64,000 bases of DNA from Variovorax sp. HW608 (GCF_900090195.1 NZ_LT607803.1:1798001-1862000); one strand, 5' to 3'; counted from the first letter of the stretch, positions 55,737 to 64,000 are shown. The notes: generated by a model not told the origin, from the sequence alone. A program made the numbers and translations.

Positions 55737-56822
55737 ATGAACTCATCCATCCTGATGCGCACCCGAAGGGGTGCTGGGCGCGTCGGCCCCCTGGCGACCC
55801 TCGTTGCAGCCGTGACTCTTGGGTGCCTGGCGGGCACGAGCGCGGGCGGCCCGTTCAATACGCCGGGGAACATCCTGATCACGGATCAGTTCAACAACCG
55901 AGTGATCGAGATCGACCCGAGCGGGACGATCGTCTGGAGCTTCGGCAGCGGCCACGGAAACACGTCGGCAGGCGCGATCGTCGGCACCAACGACGCCGAA
56001 CGCGTCGGGGTGAACACCTTGATGTCGGGCACGGGCATCCCGGCCGGTGCCACCAAGAACTGCAAGAAGTCAGGCTGTGCCGACAACCGCGTGATCCTGG
56101 TCGATCCCAACGGAAACATCATCTGGCAGTATGGGCAATTCAACGTGACCGGCTTCGGGCCCAACCAGCTCAATACACCGGTGCAGAACACCTTCCTGCC
56201 GGACGGACACATCCTGATCACCGACCAGGGCAACCAGCGCATCATCGAAGTGCGCCCGGCGGACAACGCCATCGTGTGGCAATACGGGCAGAACGGCGTT
56301 GCCGGCTCCGGCCCGAATCAGCTCAGCAATCCCAACGCCGCCGAGCTGCTCGCCAACGGCAACATCCTGATCTCCGACGAGAACAACAACCGCGCGATCG
56401 AAGTCACGCACACGATGCCCAGCCAGATCGTCGCGACGTTCACCGCGCAGGGGAGCGTCAGCGGTGTCGCGTTCGCAAGCCGGCTGGCGTCGGGCAATAC
56501 GCTGATCACCGATTCCAACAACGCCCGCATCGTGGAAGTCAACAGTCAGGACGTGCCCGTCTGGCAGTACGTGACCAACACCCGGCCGGGCAGCAACCCG
56601 GCGCCGCTGCCGACCCGCGCGGTACGGCTGGCGACCGGCAACACCCTGATCAGCGATCAATTCAACGACCAGGTGATCGAGGTCAACCCTTCGATGCAGA
56701 TCGTTGCCACCTATGGAACGATCAACGATCCCGGCTTCAGCCCGAGCACCGCAGTCCAGATGAATGCGCCCTACAGTGCCTACGTGATCGGCGACTACAC
56801 CGGCATCACCTCCCCGTTCTGA
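55737..56822 (+). CDS. Exported beta-propeller protein (NHL-like repeats)
   Basis: A 361-residue secreted protein. After a signal peptide (to about residue 36) come six or so repeats of the form N-I-L-I-T-D-x-x-N-N-R-V-I-E-V/I-D and W-Q-Y-G-Q, which is the NHL/arylsulfotransferase-like propeller. Two cysteines (NCKKSGC) sit in an inserted loop. No catalytic motif is recognised. A ribosome binding site (cggagt) precedes ATG at 55737. Divergent from the PQQ dehydrogenase (138-nt spacer). Confidence 0.75.
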   Translation: MNSSILMRTRRGAGRVGPLATLVAAVTLGCLAGTSAGGPFNTPGNILITDQFNNRVIEIDPSGTIVWSFGSGHGNTSAGAIVGTNDAERVGVNTLMSGTGIPAGATKNCKKSGCADNRVILVDPNGNIIWQYGQFNVTGFGPNQLNTPVQNTFLPDGHILITDQGNQRIIEVRPADNAIVWQYGQNGVAGSGPNQLSNPNAAELLANGNILISDENNNRAIEVTHTMPSQIVATFTAQGSVSGVAFASRLASGNTLITDSNNARIVEVNSQDVPVWQYVTNTRPGSNPAPLPTRAVRLATGNTLISDQFNDQVIEVNPSMQIVATYGTINDPGFSPSTAVQMNAPYSAYVIGDYTGITSPF

Positions 56823-56860
56823 GCGCACCTTGCCTGCTGAGCTAGAATCGCGCCCTCAGT

Positions 56861-57000
56861 CATTGGGGAGTAGCTGACCTGCGCAACGCGGGGGCTCGCG
56901 TCAACACACTTGGCCCATAGGCCATGGCGCGAGCAGCTTCACGGCCTGGCAAGACCTTTGACCACACCGCCTCCGGATTGGGCCGGGGATGCGGGGTGGT
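56861..57000 (+). ncRNA. yybP-ykoY manganese riboswitch with terminator-like platform
   Basis: The conserved elements are present in order: GGGGAGTAGC (56865-56874), TCAACACACTTGG (56901-56913), and the closing GCAAGACCTTTGACC (56949-56963). ACCACACCGC (56961-56970) can pair with GCGGGGTGGT (56991-57000), overlapping the end of the aptamer and followed by CTTTGCGTTT. That is a ligand-controlled terminator arrangement. It precedes an UPF0016 exporter gene, the classic target of this Mn2+-sensing class, which is switched on by binding. Confidence 0.87.
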
Positions 57001-57032
57001 CTTTGCGTTTCCGGCCCCTGGATTTCTCTTTC

Positions 57033-57605
57033 ATGGAAGCATTTCTCGTGTCCACCGGCGTTGTCGCGCTCGGTGAGATGGGCGACAAGACCCAGTTGCT
57101 CGCGATCGTTCTCGCCGCCACGTTCCGACGGCCCTGGCCGATCATTGCGGGCATCTTCGTCGCCACGATCGTGAACCACGCGGCCGCAGGCGCGCTGGGC
57201 GGTTGGGTCGCCCACATGCTCGGGCCGGATCTCTTGCGCTGGGTCATCGGCATCTCGTTCCTGGCGATGGCCGGCTGGATGCTGATCCCCGACAAGCTCG
57301 ATGAGGAAACCGCTGGCAGCGGCAGCCGTTTCGGGGTCTTCGGCACGACAGTCGTCGGCTTCTTCCTCGCGGAGATGGGTGACAAGACCCAGATCGCAAC
57401 CGTGGCTCTGGCTGCTCGCTATACCGACGTGGTGCAGGTCGTGCTGGGCACGACCGTCGGGATGATGCTGGCGAACGTTCCAGCAGTCTTCCTTGGTGAC
57501 AGGATCGCCCAGAAGGTATCGATGCGCCTCGTCCATGGCGTGGCTGCCGCCATCTTCGGCATGCTGGGCTTGCTGACGCTGTTCAATGTCGGCAAGCTGT
57601 TCTAA
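57033..57605 (+). CDS. UPF0016/TMEM165-GDT1 family manganese exporter
   Basis: A 190-residue inner-membrane protein with about six helices and the two family signatures, GEMGDKTQL near residue 14 and AEMGDKTQI in the second half, whose acidic residues bind cations. Bacterial members export Mn2+. The upstream yybP-ykoY riboswitch supports this role strongly. ATG at 57033 is used; the ribosome binding site is weak (ggat), which may suit riboswitch control. Confidence 0.92.
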   Translation: MEAFLVSTGVVALGEMGDKTQLLAIVLAATFRRPWPIIAGIFVATIVNHAAAGALGGWVAHMLGPDLLRWVIGISFLAMAGWMLIPDKLDEETAGSGSRFGVFGTTVVGFFLAEMGDKTQIATVALAARYTDVVQVVLGTTVGMMLANVPAVFLGDRIAQKVSMRLVHGVAAAIFGMLGLLTLFNVGKLF

Positions 57606-57625
57606 TCGTCGTTCTGTGGTGGGTT

Positions 57626-58129
57626 ATGGAAGAAGCTGGAGACGTGGAATCTGAACCGCAAGTGCCGCTCGCGAGGATGAGGGTCGGGGCATGGCTCTTT
57701 GCCATTGCGGCCCTGCTGGTGGTCGCCGGCCTCGTCTGGGCGAGCGACTGGATCACATTGCAGAACGAGCGAACCATCTACACGGTCGACTGCACGGGCG
57801 GCGGATGGCAGGGCCGGCGTTGCAGCGGAAGACTGAAGGCGAGCGACCGATATCGATTCCGCGCGCTGCGGGCACGCGGCGAAGTGCTGTTCTGGGTCGT
57901 GGGTAGCGGCGAGCCGTCGGGCAAGCTGGCACCCTGCGCAATCGCCAGCGGCCGGAACTGGACCTGCAAGGCGGGCCCGGATTCCGCGCACTCGATCACG
58001 CTACAGATGTCCAAGGGCCGGGCGGTCGCCAGCCGCAACGGCACTACCCGGTCGTTTCATGCCATTCCCAAGTGGCGCTGGTACCTGCTTCGCTGGGGCA
58101 TCGCGCTGGGCCACGATGCGGCGAATTGA
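57626..58129 (+). CDS. Hypothetical single-pass membrane protein
   Basis: A 167-residue protein with one N-terminal membrane helix (AWLFAIAALLVVAGLVWA) and a soluble, probably periplasmic part with four cysteines (VDCTGGGWQGRRCSG; LAPCAIASGRNWTC) that could form two disulfides. Family not recognised. It begins 20 nt after the manganese exporter gene, so it is likely under the same riboswitch. Confidence 0.65.
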   Translation: MEEAGDVESEPQVPLARMRVGAWLFAIAALLVVAGLVWASDWITLQNERTIYTVDCTGGGWQGRRCSGRLKASDRYRFRALRARGEVLFWVVGSGEPSGKLAPCAIASGRNWTCKAGPDSAHSITLQMSKGRAVASRNGTTRSFHAIPKWRWYLLRWGIALGHDAAN

Positions 58130-58153
58130 GATGGCGAACCGGCGGGAGCCTGG

Positions 58154-58603
<450 letters not shown>

Positions 58604-58729
58604 TCGAGCTCCTGGGTTTCGAAAAGAGAAGACCCCAGCGGGGCCTCCTTATCCAACGGGCAGCGTCCGGCGCTGGCCGACGCCTGATGCAATTCGTCGC
58701 AATTTGACCGGGGCAGCTGGCCGGAACGC

Positions 58730-60433
58730 TCATGCGTCCAAGCGAGGCATCTGCCGCGCGTCGGGCAGAACGCGGACAGCGACCGCCTCGTCACGGCCGC
58801 GCAGGCGTGCATCGAGCGGCGCCAGCAGGCCGGCCGGGATTCCGGCATGGCGGAACACCGCGTCCGAGACGATGGCCTCGCAGCCGACCTCGCGGGTCAA
58901 CTGCTGAAGCCTGGAGGCCACGTTCAACGCATCGCCCAACGCGGTGAATGTCACGTGCTCGCGAAAGCCGATCTCGCCCATGACCGAGCGGCCACAGTGC
59001 ACGCCGATGCCGAAGCGGATGGGCTGTCGCAACTGCGGTCCCATCGCCTCGTTCAGTGCCGCGATGTTCATGGCGATCCGCGGCACCGCGGCGAGCGCCT
59101 GGCGGCATGCGGTGGCGGGGTCGGTCGCCAGGCCGAATATGGCGAGGACGCCGTCGCCCAGGAACTGGTTCGGCAAGCCGCTTTCCTGCACGATCGCGGC
59201 GCAGGTCGCAGCCAGGAAGCGACTGACGAGGAACAGGCTGTCGAACGGCAATTGCTCCGCGGCGAGCCGCGTGGAGTCGCGCATGTCCACGAACATGAAT
59301 GCACCGAATCGCTCCTTCGGCATGGCGCCCCATCGCCGGCCCGGCTCGAAGGCCTTGGAGCTCGCCGGCGGCACCAGGGGCCACACGGCAAGATCGGCCT
59401 TCGGACGCAGCTGACATGCGAGGCGCACGAAGCGCGGGTCGGCGTCCAGGCGTGCCAGCACGCGTCGTTCCGCCTCCCGCGGCGCCGGCAGCCTGGCGTC
59501 GCCGACGACACGCACCCGGCACAACGAGCACCGGGCACGGCCTCCGCAGGCGCTTGCGTGGGGGATGCCCCCGATCCTGCTTGCCTCCAGCACCGAGAAT
59601 CCGAGCGGCACGTGGACCTGCCGCCCGTCCGGATAGCGCACGCAGACCCGGCCTCTGCTGCGCTCCCACAGCGAGCGTGCCCCGCGCGCCGAAAGCACCA
59701 GCAACAGTGCGCCACCGGCGAAGAGAAGAAAGTCATTGCGCAGGTCGACGAGCCAGCGGTCTTGCGCTGGCGTCCCGACGACGGTCTGGGCGAGCGCCTG
59801 GGCACGCCAGCCCGGGTTCTGCGCCAGCGCCACCACCTCGCGGCCGCCCTGCAGATAGCCCAGCAAGGCGAGCACCGGCAAGAGCACCGCGAGGCTCGTG
59901 AGCACACTGCGCCACGCGCCGAACCACGGCTTCAGTCGCAACCAGAACCAGATGCCGAAGCACCCATGCACCCAGGCCACCACGAGCAGCGCCAACTGCA
60001 CCCGGCCGAACGACGGCTGGGCGATCCAGAGCGAATACAGCAACTGGGCATAGCCCTTGTCGAGGCCGAACGCGGCAAAGGCGATTCGCGTGTTGACGAG
60101 ATGGTTGGCCAGGAGCGGCGGTATGCACAGGCCCAGCGTGAGCTGCGCGACCTCCTTCGGCGTCCAGTGCAGCGCACGCCGCTCGTAGAGCGCCCACAGG
60201 CCGAGGCAGAAATGGATCGCCAGTGCGCCGTACAGCAGGATCGTGCCGGGCCACGCCTGCCAGATGAACTTCTGCACCAGCAGGCCTCGCTCGAGCCATG
60301 CCAGAGAGGCATTGCCGAGCGAATGGTTCAGCAGGTGCGTCCCGACATAGACGAACAGCACGAGCCCGCTCGCCAGCCGGACCGAACGCGCTCCGGCTGG
60401 ACGCAGGATGCGAAGACGTCTGGAACCTGGCAT
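58730..60433 (-). CDS. Membrane redox-type class III nucleotidyl cyclase with 2Fe-2S domain
   Basis: A 567-residue fusion. Residues 15-250 hold about six membrane helices with histidines suited to heme b (His33/His37, His74, His111, His156). Residues 262-355 are a plant-type 2Fe-2S ferredoxin domain with Cys296, Cys302, Cys305 and Cys340. Residues 375-557 form a class III adenylate/guanylate cyclase with metal-binding Asp383 (FVDMRDST) and Asp427 (LGDGVLAIF), GDALNVASRL and Arg508. The usual adenine-specifying lysine is Gln423, so the product nucleotide is uncertain. It probably couples membrane redox state to cyclic nucleotide synthesis. Confidence 0.85.
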   Translation of the reverse strand: MPGSRRLRILRPAGARSVRLASGLVLFVYVGTHLLNHSLGNASLAWLERGLLVQKFIWQAWPGTILLYGALAIHFCLGLWALYERRALHWTPKEVAQLTLGLCIPPLLANHLVNTRIAFAAFGLDKGYAQLLYSLWIAQPSFGRVQLALLVVAWVHGCFGIWFWLRLKPWFGAWRSVLTSLAVLLPVLALLGYLQGGREVVALAQNPGWRAQALAQTVVGTPAQDRWLVDLRNDFLLFAGGALLLVLSARGARSLWERSRGRVCVRYPDGRQVHVPLGFSVLEASRIGGIPHASACGGRARCSLCRVRVVGDARLPAPREAERRVLARLDADPRFVRLACQLRPKADLAVWPLVPPASSKAFEPGRRWGAMPKERFGAFMFVDMRDSTRLAAEQLPFDSLFLVSRFLAATCAAIVQESGLPNQFLGDGVLAIFGLATDPATACRQALAAVPRIAMNIAALNEAMGPQLRQPIRFGIGVHCGRSVMGEIGFREHVTFTALGDALNVASRLQQLTREVGCEAIVSDAVFRHAGIPAGLLAPLDARLRGRDEAVAVRVLPDARQMPRLDA

Positions 60434-60452
60434 GCCAGCCCGCGCAGACGCT

Positions 60453-60983
60453 TCACTGCGCGGCAGCGCTGCCCGAAACCGTGGCTGCCTCGGCGGCCAT
60501 CGTCGCCCGCGGCCTGGCGTAGCGCTGCGGGTGTTCCTCGTTGAGCCTCAGGCCGCTTTCGTCGCTCGCGAGCATGTCGCCCGTCCGGATCGCTTCGGCC
60601 AGTTCGGCCTGGACCTGCGCGCGTGTCTTGCCCGCCGCGACGACGTGCGACGGGTAGCGCTGCGGATGCTCCTCGTTGGCCTTCAGCCCGCTTTCGTCGT
60701 TGGCCATGATGTCGCCCGTCCGGATGGCGTCGGCGAGTTCCGCCTTGACCTGTGTGCGCGTCTTGCCCTCTGCCATGACCGGCGCGGGGTAGCGCTGCGG
60801 GTTCAGCTCCCGCAGCGTCAGGCCGCTTTCGCCCGCGGCGAGCATGTTGCCGCTTCGAATCGCCTCGGCCAGATCGGCCTTGACCTGCGCGCGTGTCATG
60901 CCGCCCTCGGCATGGGCGGCTGCACCGAGTGCGGCGAGAAGGAAGAGGGTGCCAGTGGCGCGGGCGAGTTTGGATGTACGCAT
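60453..60983 (-). CDS. Exported DUF4148 protein with three tandem repeats
   Basis: A 176-residue secreted protein: signal peptide to about residue 25 (AAHA), then three copies of a roughly 38-residue unit, TRAQVKAELAEAIRTGDM-LASDESGL-...-HPQRYP, the DUF4148 repeat common in Burkholderiales. Function unknown. The ribosome binding site (aggag) before ATG at 60983 is strong. It lies 19 nt upstream of the cyclase gene on the same strand, so the two may be co-transcribed. Confidence 0.85.
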   Translation of the reverse strand: MRTSKLARATGTLFLLAALGAAAHAEGGMTRAQVKADLAEAIRSGNMLAAGESGLTLRELNPQRYPAPVMAEGKTRTQVKAELADAIRTGDIMANDESGLKANEEHPQRYPSHVVAAGKTRAQVQAELAEAIRTGDMLASDESGLRLNEEHPQRYARPRATMAAEAATVSGSAAAQ

Positions 60984-61131
60984 GATGATCTCCTGGGTTG
61001 AGCGGCACCACCTGTGCCGTGGTCGAGGCCTCTCAGCCTCGTCGTGCAGTACGGTGGCGACGCTCGGAATATTCGTGACCTCGCATGCAGGGACTCCCAA
61101 AGCGTGAACAAGTGCCGAAAGCGGCTTGGGG

Positions 61132-61866
61132 TCAGGGCGCTGCCGCGTCACGCGACCCGGCATCGCGCCATCGGCCGGCAACGAACGAGCCGACGATCAG
61201 CGACAGGTAAGCGCCCAGCAGCACGTGGCGCCATGAAGCGAGCGGCGCCGCACGGGGCCGCGCCTCGGCCGCATGGGCCACGAGCAGGGCTTCGTGAGGC
61301 TCGATGGTGCGGGCCATTCGCAGGAACCCCGCCGCCGAGAGCAGCGGCACCGCGACAAACAGCGTGGCCAATGCGAGCCGGATGCGGCGCGACTGGACAT
61401 GGCGACGCAGCGTGATCCACAGGCCCATGCAACCGTGCACCCAGCCGGGCGCGAGCAAGGCGATCTGCCAGCCCTGCGAGCCGCCGGAGATCAGTCCGGC
61501 AATGATCTTCTCGTAGCTCGGATGGAAACCGTAGAACGAGGTCGCGACCCGCGTGTTCACCGCGTGGCCGATCAGCAGCAAGGGCAGGCTGAAGCCCGAC
61601 CACAGGCGCAGCCACTCCCTGGCCGGCAGCTGCCAGTGGCGGCGCTGGTGGATCGTGTGCAAGGCCAGCGCAAAGTGCAGCGCGAACGCACCGTACAGGA
61701 GCACCGTGCCCGGCGGGCTCTGCCAGAGCCGGATCGCCAGGCGCAACCCGGCCTCCGCGAGCGACAGCGACACTATGCCCAGCATGTGATTGATGAGGTG
61801 CAGCGAGATGTAGCTCATCAGGACCAGGCCCGAGCCCAGGCGCAGGTGATGGGTGGTCAAGGGCAT
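61132..61866 (-). CDS. Stand-alone membrane protein, paralogue of the cyclase's membrane domain
   Basis: A 244-residue protein of about six helices that matches residues 15-200 of the nearby cyclase: RLGSGLVLMSYISLHLINHMLG, WQSPPGTVLLYGAFALHFALAL, GHAVNTR and PGWVHGCMGLWI against the equivalents RLASGLVLFVYVGTHLLNHSLG and so on. All candidate heme histidines are shared. The fold recalls succinate dehydrogenase cytochrome b. Start 61866 has agga upstream; a start at 61899 would add 11 residues. It may interact with the cyclase or serve as an independent cytochrome. Confidence 0.75.
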   Translation of the reverse strand: MPLTTHHLRLGSGLVLMSYISLHLINHMLGIVSLSLAEAGLRLAIRLWQSPPGTVLLYGAFALHFALALHTIHQRRHWQLPAREWLRLWSGFSLPLLLIGHAVNTRVATSFYGFHPSYEKIIAGLISGGSQGWQIALLAPGWVHGCMGLWITLRRHVQSRRIRLALATLFVAVPLLSAAGFLRMARTIEPHEALLVAHAAEARPRAAPLASWRHVLLGAYLSLIVGSFVAGRWRDAGSRDAAAP

Positions 61867-61920
61867 CTGGAAGTCCTGTCGCCGGTACACACGAAGCATT
61901 GACTGCGCGTGGATGGAATC

Positions 61921-61957
61921 TATTCCGCGGGAATAAATCCCGGCCCGCCTGCGTATA
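61921..61957 (+). promoter_or_regulatory. Possible ECF-sigma promoter and inverted repeat
   Basis: GGAATA (61930-61935), 16 nt, then CGTATA (61952-61957) has ECF-type spacing and an ECF-like minus-35. The minus-35 forms the right arm of a perfect inverted repeat TATTCC-gcg-GGAATA (61921-61935), so a regulator could also bind. It lies 43 nt before the metallophosphoesterase start. Confidence 0.45.
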
Positions 61958-61999
61958 GCAGCTTGCAACGACCTTCAACCCGTGAAAAGGAGCAAGCAG

Positions 62000-62944
62000 A
62001 TGAACACGCACAGTCCCGGCCGTCGTGAGGCCCTCAGGTGTCTGTCCGCATGGAGCGGCGCGGCAGTTGTCTGGACCGTGAGCGGCGGCATACCGCGCGC
62101 CCTCGGCGCCACCGGTGCCGGCGCGCCGCCGCCGGCGGCGGCAGGCAATACGCTGACCTTCGTCCAGATCAGCGACACCCACATCGGCTTTCGCAAGGAA
62201 GCCAACCCCGATGTCGTCGGCAGCCTGCGCCACGCCATCGCCGACATCAATGCCCTGCCGCAGGCGCCGGCATTCGTCGTGCACACGGGGGATGTCAGCC
62301 ACCTGTCGAAACCCGAGGAATTCGGCAACGCCAAGGAGATCCTCAAGGAGCTCCACGTCGACCGCGTCCATACCGTGCCGGGCGAGCACGACACGATCGA
62401 CGATGGGGTCAACGGCTATCTGAAGTTCTTCGACCACGACGGCAAGGGCCGCGCCTGGTACAGCTTCGACCAGGGCGGCGTCCACTTCATCGGGCTGACC
62501 AATACGCTCAATTTCAAGGCCGGCATGCTGGCCGGGCTGGGCGACGAGCAACTGGCCTGGGTCAAGAGCGATCTCGCCGGTGTCTCGCGCTCGACGCCGA
62601 TCGTGGTGATGGCGCACATCCCGCTCTGGACGGTCTGGGAGCCCTGGGGCTGGGGCACCGCCGATTCCGCCCAGCTGATCGCGATGCTGCGCCCCTACGG
62701 ATCGGTCACGGTCCTCAACGGGCACATCCACCAGGTGCTGCAGAAGGTCGAAGGCAGCGTTGCGATGCACACGGCGATGTCGCTGGCCTATCCCCTGCCC
62801 ACACCGGGCCAGGAAGGGATCGGCGAACCCGGCCCGGTCAAGGTCCCGGCCGGCGAACTCGGAAAGCTGCTCGGCACGCGGCAGATCAGCGTGGTGCGCG
62901 GCAAGCGCGAGCTGGCCATGGTCGACCGGCCGCTCGAAGGCTGA
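62000..62944 (+). CDS. Tat-exported metallophosphoesterase
   Basis: A 314-residue calcineurin-like phosphoesterase with a twin-arginine signal (GRREALR, hydrophobic core, cleavage near ALGATG). Metal ligands: Asp59 and His61 (SDTHIG), Asp98 (TGDVS), then PGEHD at 127-131 where most relatives have GNHD, the AHIP histidine and the GHIH pair. Asn-to-Glu129 alters a bridging metal ligand. The fold is that of CpdA-type phosphodiesterases, but it acts in the periplasm. Ribosome binding site aaggag. It forms a two-gene unit with the cupredoxin. Confidence 0.85.
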   Translation: MNTHSPGRREALRCLSAWSGAAVVWTVSGGIPRALGATGAGAPPPAAAGNTLTFVQISDTHIGFRKEANPDVVGSLRHAIADINALPQAPAFVVHTGDVSHLSKPEEFGNAKEILKELHVDRVHTVPGEHDTIDDGVNGYLKFFDHDGKGRAWYSFDQGGVHFIGLTNTLNFKAGMLAGLGDEQLAWVKSDLAGVSRSTPIVVMAHIPLWTVWEPWGWGTADSAQLIAMLRPYGSVTVLNGHIHQVLQKVEGSVAMHTAMSLAYPLPTPGQEGIGEPGPVKVPAGELGKLLGTRQISVVRGKRELAMVDRPLEG

Positions 62945-62958
62945 AGAGGAGCTGCGCC

Positions 62959-63312
62959 ATGTTCCATCGAGGCCACCTGAAACTCTGGGGTGCGGGGATC
63001 GTGCTGGTCGCAGGCGTCGCGGCGGGGCTGTCGGCCAGCGTTGCCGCCGACGCCGTGACGACCGTCGACGTCAGCAAGTTCAGCTTCGGACCCAAGGAGA
63101 TCACGATCGCGCCCGGATCCAGGGTGCGCTGGATCAATCACGACGAGGTGCCGCACACGGTTTCCAGCGCACAGGGGCAGGAAAAGGTCATCGCCTCGAA
63201 GGCGATGGATACCGACGATCAGTACGAGGTCGCGTTTCCGAAGGCAGGCGACTACGCCTACTACTGCACCGTGCACCCGTTCATGACCGGCGTCGTGCAC
63301 GTGCACAAGTAA
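62959..63312 (+). CDS. Cupredoxin, amicyanin-like blue copper protein
   Basis: A 117-residue exported electron carrier. Signal peptide to about residue 30; the mature domain has the type 1 copper ligands His66 (EVPHTV), Cys103, His106 and Met109 (YCTVHPFM). It would sit in the periplasm and pass single electrons. It follows the metallophosphoesterase gene by 14 nt. The pairing of the two suggests a shared periplasmic job not obvious from either. Confidence 0.9.
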   Translation: MFHRGHLKLWGAGIVLVAGVAAGLSASVAADAVTTVDVSKFSFGPKEITIAPGSRVRWINHDEVPHTVSSAQGQEKVIASKAMDTDDQYEVAFPKAGDYAYYCTVHPFMTGVVHVHK

Positions 63313-63357
63313 GTGGTACCCCCGAGGATGCCGGTTGGCTCACTTGGGAGCACGGGG

Positions 63358-63870
63358 TCAGACGTTGGGAGGAGGACTTGCGCGGGCCTGGGCGTTGTCG
63401 ACGATTCGCTCGAGCAACCCGCGCAGCTCGCCGATCTCCGCCTCTTCGAAACCAAGAAGGAGCTCGGCCTGGATTTGCCGCAGTTCGGGCGCGAGTCGCT
63501 CGGCGGCCTCCCTTCCGCGCTCCGTGAGCATGACATTGACCACCCTGCGGTCAGCCGGTGCACGGAGTCGTCGGCACAGGCCCTGGCGCTCCAGGCGATC
63601 GATCAGGCGAGTCATGCCGGGAGGGTCGATCTCGCAGAATCTGGCCAATTCCGCCACCTGCAGCGGCCCCCGCAGGTGGAGATAGTGCAGCAGACGCCAC
63701 TGCGTGCCCGTCGGGCCGCCTGATGCTCGCAAGCGAGCGTCGAGTCCGGTACGTGTCAGCATGAGAATCCGCCGGATCAGGTAGGCGACGCTTTCCTCGA
63801 TCCGATAGTCTGATGCGTGCCCGAGCGAAGCGGAAGAGCGATCCAAGATGTGAGCCTTCATGTGTCTCAT
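63358..63870 (-). CDS. MarR family transcriptional regulator
   Basis: A 170-residue winged-helix regulator: LQVAELARFCEIDPPGMTRLIDRLERQGLC for the recognition region and APADRRVVNVMLTERGRE for the wing. Start 63870 or 63861 (nine bases apart) cannot be separated. It converges on the cupredoxin gene and is transcribed away from whatever it shares a promoter with; its target is not clear. Confidence 0.9.
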   Translation of the reverse strand: MRHMKAHILDRSSASLGHASDYRIEESVAYLIRRILMLTRTGLDARLRASGGPTGTQWRLLHYLHLRGPLQVAELARFCEIDPPGMTRLIDRLERQGLCRRLRAPADRRVVNVMLTERGREAAERLAPELRQIQAELLLGFEEAEIGELRGLLERIVDNAQARASPPPNV

Positions 63871-63930
63871 CGCGCGGCATGCGCTGGATTGCGATTTTGC
63901 CGCGTCGCAGCCGGGGCGTGCGCTTCCTCC

Positions 63931-64000
63931 CTAGACGTCGAACTTGACGCCCTGCGCCAGCGGCAGCTCTCGCGAGTAGTTGACCGTGTTGGTGGCTCGC
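63931..64000 (-). CDS. C-terminal end of an unidentified protein
   Basis: A minus-strand frame enters from the right edge and reads ATNTVNYSRELPLAQGVKFDV before a TAG at 63931-63933. The sequence is clearly coding in style, but too short for me to name the family. It lies 60 nt upstream of the MarR gene on the same strand. Confidence 0.45.
   Translation of the reverse strand, partial: RATNTVNYSRELPLAQGVKFDV

Overview
The window is a high-GC, gene-dense bacterial chromosome segment. Its content points to a betaproteobacterium of the Burkholderiales/Comamonadaceae type, most like Variovorax. Supporting signs are a Bug/TctC-type periplasmic receptor, DUF4148 and DUF3297 proteins, a fused indolepyruvate ferredoxin oxidoreductase with an Lrp regulator, an SSS symporter paired with a DUF3311 subunit, and a senABC-type selenium locus, which was characterised in Variovorax. 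The assignment is inferred from gene content, not from a marker gene. I found no rRNA, tRNA, CRISPR array or prophage.

Layout. 1-5068: selenium locus. A PhnCDE-like ABC transporter and senA lie on the minus strand; senB and senC diverge from them. 5112-9300: Lrp regulator divergent from a fused indolepyruvate ferredoxin oxidoreductase. 9496-15245: one tight run, nadB-panD-panB-panC-nadC-nadA, making the precursors of NAD and coenzyme A, followed by an NlpC/P60 lipoprotein and an acetyltransferase. 16272-22360: GntR regulator, DUF3311/SSS symporter, cytosine-deaminase-like amidohydrolase, MFS and DMT transporters, several with stop/start overlaps. 22512-24591: two-component system. 24746-35251: mixed genes including an ORF6N protein, a Tat-exported hydrolase, DipZ, a cyclic-nucleotide-binding/CPBP fusion and a tannase-family esterase with a MarR regulator.

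35402-37156: an IS630-family element with TA duplication sits against a 5'-truncated PPOX gene. 37194-42059: IclR regulator, Bug receptor, enoyl-CoA hydratase and ADP-forming acyl-CoA synthetase, a likely uptake-and-activation set for an organic acid. 42361-43185: a protein with RNA polymerase alpha-CTD-like domains. 43678-47216: branched-chain 2-oxoacid dehydrogenase E1 alpha, E1 beta and E2, without E3. 47269-52623: LysR-controlled catabolic cluster containing AroE-like and type II AroQ enzymes, followed by a broken amino-acid ABC permease and a PQQ dehydrogenase.

56861-64000: a yybP-ykoY (Mn2+) riboswitch ahead of an UPF0016 exporter, a Gly/His-rich secreted protein, then a redox-themed group: a membrane heme-like/2Fe-2S/nucleotidyl-cyclase fusion, a DUF4148 protein, a stand-alone paralogue of the cyclase's membrane domain, a Tat-exported metallophosphoesterase and a cupredoxin. 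The two most interesting parts are the selenium locus, which looks self-contained from uptake to selenoneine, and this redox-cyclase neighbourhood.
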